Assembly (NCBI GenBank): GCA_944472135.2
Contig: OX235270.1
Span: 49,538,352 to 49,602,351 of the forward strand
DNA: 64,000 nt
Direction: 5' to 3'
Source: Trichobilharzia regenti
Lineage: Eukaryota > Platyhelminthes > Trematoda > Strigeidida > Schistosomatidae
Shown here one piece after another: positions 60,868 through 64,000 of this stretch (position 1 is its first letter; each line of letters begins with the position of its first letter). The position numbers and the translations under genes were made by a program. The notes under the pieces are model-generated. The model was not told the DNA's origin, did no database searches, and saw only the letters and a program-made list of their open reading frames with translations.

Positions 60868-61884
60868 CCCTTACGATGTGGAAAAGTTTTTAATATCTGA
60901 TAGTACTCTTGGGTTTGCATTTCCTGTTGTATGGTCTTCTGTAGATTATTCAAATTGTGATCGTCAAATTACTTCCATTTATGTCATCATACATTTTTCT
61001 ATGTGGTTTGCAGTTTGTCATTCCAAAACCCAGGATGGCATTTTACCACTTACTCAGAATGACATTGATAGTTTTAATAGTTACGTACTGCTTACTAGCC
61101 TCTTTACGGTTACTAAACGAAGCAGACGTCTGATAGCCTATCCAAAACTTTGGTGTTTACCTTTATCTTCAATAATACGACATATTAAATGGTTAGTCTT
61201 AACATAGATTCAAAGTTTTTGGTGCATTTTCAGTCGCAGTTATAAAAATAAATAAAAAATCTCAAATATAGATTTTTCCTTCAGTGGGTCTAGCGGTAAT
61301 CCTAAGAAATTCTTTCGTTGAAAAGTTAAATGAGAACTTTTAGAAATCAGTTTTTTTTGTAAGATTTAGCAACAGACCTCACTTCACCTGTTGAGTTAAT
61401 TTCGTACATTGAACTTCCGTGTTTCTTTAGTTACACCCAGCTGGTATTCTTTAGAACTAGGTACTAACAACCACAGTTAGAACAAAGCAGGAGCGGAAAA
61501 TGTACTTATTTCGCGATGGCAAGGAGTAATTTGTAGGAACTGAAAGTAACATAAGACCGGAATTATGTAAGTTGTTAAATTATTCAGAGTTAAAAGGACT
61601 GACTAATTACAGAATAATAAGAAAATAGGCCTGGAAACAAATAAACAGAGTTCAACAGTCTGTTTTGGTTAGAAACAAAGTTTAACTAGAAGGAATATAA
61701 AAACGTGTTAGTTTACGTAACCACCAAAAATATATTTTAATAAAGTAGCAAAAACTGGAATGAGTTATATAATGTTAAGGTGAATTAACGAAATTTTCTA
61801 AACAGGAGAGAAGTTGACGTAAGGCAGTGAAAGATTCGCCACTGTCTCTTTCTATTTACATAGATTTGGTTTTAATCTTTTGAT
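60868..61884. other. intergenic or unrecognised exon
   Basis: The open frame 60878-61207 (109 codons from ATG) has no recognised domain. The rest is AT-rich without signals. Confidence 0.3.
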
Positions 61885-61899
61885 GGCAGTTGCTTAAAC

Positions 61900-62760
61900 A
61901 AAAAGTAGGAAACAAGGTTTCTTTTGCCTAGTGATTATTTTGAACGCCTTTTGATTGTCCACAACATGACCAGTGTTCGTAAACTCACTGTTTAATGCCT
62001 ACGAGTCTTTTAGTCTCAGCTACTTTGATATGTGTTCAGAAATGAGGGAAATAATCCCGCTCTCAGTTTTCTCAATATACGTGTCACAGCAAGTACACGT
62101 AAGTTGGTAGATACAATTGGTGGTAACATTAGGTGGGAGTCTGTCCACCTTTGATTATCTTAAACAACTGGTTGTTTGACAAACATATTCAAACTTGGAG
62201 ACTGGATGTTTTCTTTTCAGGACACCGTTCAGTTTGCATTTTATTCTACTAGCAGTATCACCACCTTTCAAGGCCAACTGTAGAGAGACAGATATTTTCT
62301 CCACTGTGCTGCAATTCACTTTCTCAACATACGTTCCCTATGTTTGTCGATCCACTTCTACAGGTAATCAATATCATCAAACAGGCATTTTCCACATTGA
62401 TAGCTGTTCTGGACCTTTCCGTGCGATGAAAACTTTCTTACATGATCAAACAACGTTCTAACCAATCCTTTTTGTAACTTATAGGGCAGAAGTCTTTAAA
62501 GTTCAGGTAAACCACCCTCTAGGTGTCTTTTTTTATACCCTACGATTTTATTGTCCATAACATTTCGGGTAACAAGGCCAAGAACATGAGACTTGTCCCC
62601 AATTTCATATTCCATTAGAAACTTTATATTAAGATGAGTACTATACAGGATTTTCAGTATTTGAGGTGCCAGAACACTTTGACTGATTTTCCCTTCCTAC
62701 TTCCTGACTTCAGTTTGAGCATCATACAAACTAAAATGAAGTTCTTCTCCAAAGTAGGCG
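61900..62760 (-). pseudogene. PLE remnant (reverse transcriptase end and GIY-YIG)
   Basis: On the minus strand HLNIKFLMEYEIGDKSHVLG (about 62590-62640) matches the HP.IKFTME...E....PFLD segment of PLEs. Further on, NCIYQLTCTCCDTYIEKTE (about 62060-62120) followed by ISEHISK matches the GIY-YIG domain. Stops and frameshifts are frequent. Confidence 0.62.
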
Positions 62761-63689
62761 TAAAACTGTGTGAACATACCTTAAAGAAATGCTTAGAATG
62801 ACATAATTTTGGAAGCAGGTTAGCCAACTCATATTCTCTTTTCTATGAAAAATGAATGACTAGAAATAATTCAACCATTTAATCGTAAAAATTGTATTCA
62901 CTGTTGCATAAGCACTAGAGGAGGTATCTGCCTGACGCCAGAAAATCTTTGCTGTGTCACACTTTGGAATATTACTGTCAGTACAAATATATGCATTCTG
63001 AAATCCGACCCTACTTTCTGAAGTTAAGTTCATCCCTTTAGAATGATTTTAATAGAAAATGTAATGCTATGTGCCTGATGTTTATTTGTATCTCGTACAA
63101 ATAGCCGACTCAATTTTCATCTCATCTGTGTGTCGGAAGTGCTTAACTTATCAGTCAGTATATGGTATCTAAATTTACGCAGCACTTGATTACAATGTAC
63201 GCCAAATTACGCAACATAATATACAGTTGTAAACAATGGAATAAATACAATAAAACTACTCGAATGAATAACTACAGAGAAGGAAACGAATCGCTTTCAC
63301 CAATTCTTCCGCTCATTAAGGCAAAAAAGTAGCTTACTGTGGAAAATATTTAAATAAAACACTTACTATAAACACTGGTTACAGCAATTTTACAGTTAGG
63401 ATCTGTGAAGCATTTGCAAGATTTTCAATAGGTCTTACTTCACTTACGGACGTCTATAGATCCCATGTGTCTGTTGGATGGATACTGCTTCCTTTTTCAT
63501 TGACTATTCTTTATAAACCACAAGAAAATAAACTAATTCGCAAGTGAAAGAAAAAGATTTGATCAAGTGTGACCTTGAAGTGTTGAAACAGCTAATAGGT
63601 TAAAATACTGATGAAAATTTTCTAAGGTTTGCTCGATTTTGTTAATGCTATTGTAGAAATTGAGTATTGTATTAAAATGAGATTCCATA
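62761..63689. other. intergenic, possibly more PLE decay
   Basis: I cannot support a gene; it may contain the eroded upstream part of the minus-strand PLE. Confidence 0.35.
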
Positions 63690-63800
63690 TTAGATACGTT
63701 AATTGCAAATATCACACAGTGATCCGGTATTAATAACTGGATGGCGTTTCGAGAATAAATTATTTCTCAAGATCATATAAATTTGATATTATTATTATTA
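63690..63800 (-). mobile_element. PLE terminal repeat remnant
   Basis: On the minus strand the order TATATGATC, GAGAA, TTCTC, GAAACGCC, ATCCAG follows the hammerhead-like terminus seen at 52188-52231, with paired changes in stem II (GAGAA/TTCTC for GAGCA/TGCTC). An ATT run follows at about 63788-63803. Confidence 0.55.
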
Positions 63801-64000
63801 TTAATCTGCCACTGTGCAAATAACTGCCTATCACATAAAAAAATTATTTAATCCATGTCAGACGAATAATGACATCTGTCAACTATACCGGCTTCATTTG
63901 CAAAAGATCATGGAACTGCCACTGAGTAAACCATAACCACTGAAATTCAGCTATGTTGATTATTCACTGTGAAGACTGGAGAAGTATGCTTAGTCGTTGA

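Noticed and set aside
62195..62461. 88-codon plus-strand frame
   Set aside because: It lies antisense to the minus-strand PLE remnant.

Overview
The window looks like nuclear DNA from a schistosome-type trematode. It is AT-rich and intron-bearing, with TATA-box genes. It is packed with Penelope-like elements (PLEs: reverse transcriptase plus GIY-YIG endonuclease), APE-type non-LTR retrotransposons and tRNA-derived SINEs. Its only convincing host genes are small two-EF-hand calcium-binding proteins of the 8-kDa CaBP type known from schistosome cercariae. The organism assignment is inference from these families; no rRNA or barcode gene is present.

The main feature is a mosaic of inverted and tandem copies of one locus. 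Block A (about 361-6330, plus) is repeated in inverted orientation as block B (about 21412-27381). Block B continues to 19639 and is itself an inverted copy of block D (29599-35001, plus). Block C (about 18196-19618, minus) is a short copy that pairs with D through 29108-30530. Each of A, B, C and D carries a complete two-exon EF-hand gene. All four encode the same 73-residue protein and have the same TATA box, inverted CCAAT motif and poly(A) signal. A, B and D also carry, just downstream, an open 286-codon PLE remnant. A and B carry a broken EF-hand pseudogene upstream. Two further diverged EF-hand exons lie at 14554-14758 (apparently intact) and 60028-60243 (frameshifted), so the window holds eight EF-hand loci of different ages.

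Layout: 1-362 is the 3' end of a PLE that abuts block A exactly. 361-6330 is block A. 6331-18195 is a spacer with dispersed repeats, a long LINE (8154-10945), a deleted LINE (12040-13765), the EF-hand paralogue exon and a PLE terminus (15460-15640). 18196-19618 is block C, 19639-27381 block B, 27382-29107 a spacer and 29108-35001 block D. From 35002 to 64000 the sequence is mostly a repeat graveyard: PLE remnants on both strands (37700-38820, 39146-39350, 54130-54990, 57390-57780, 61900-62760), one well-preserved PLE (50150-52298), three more LINE pieces, two SINEs, hairpin (MITE-like) repeats, and the last EF-hand paralogue.

The genes do not form an operon. The common theme is copy-number amplification of one small calcium-binding gene with its promoter, inside transposon-rich DNA. 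Several breakpoints coincide with element ends. All identities quoted are by-eye comparisons of the given sequence.
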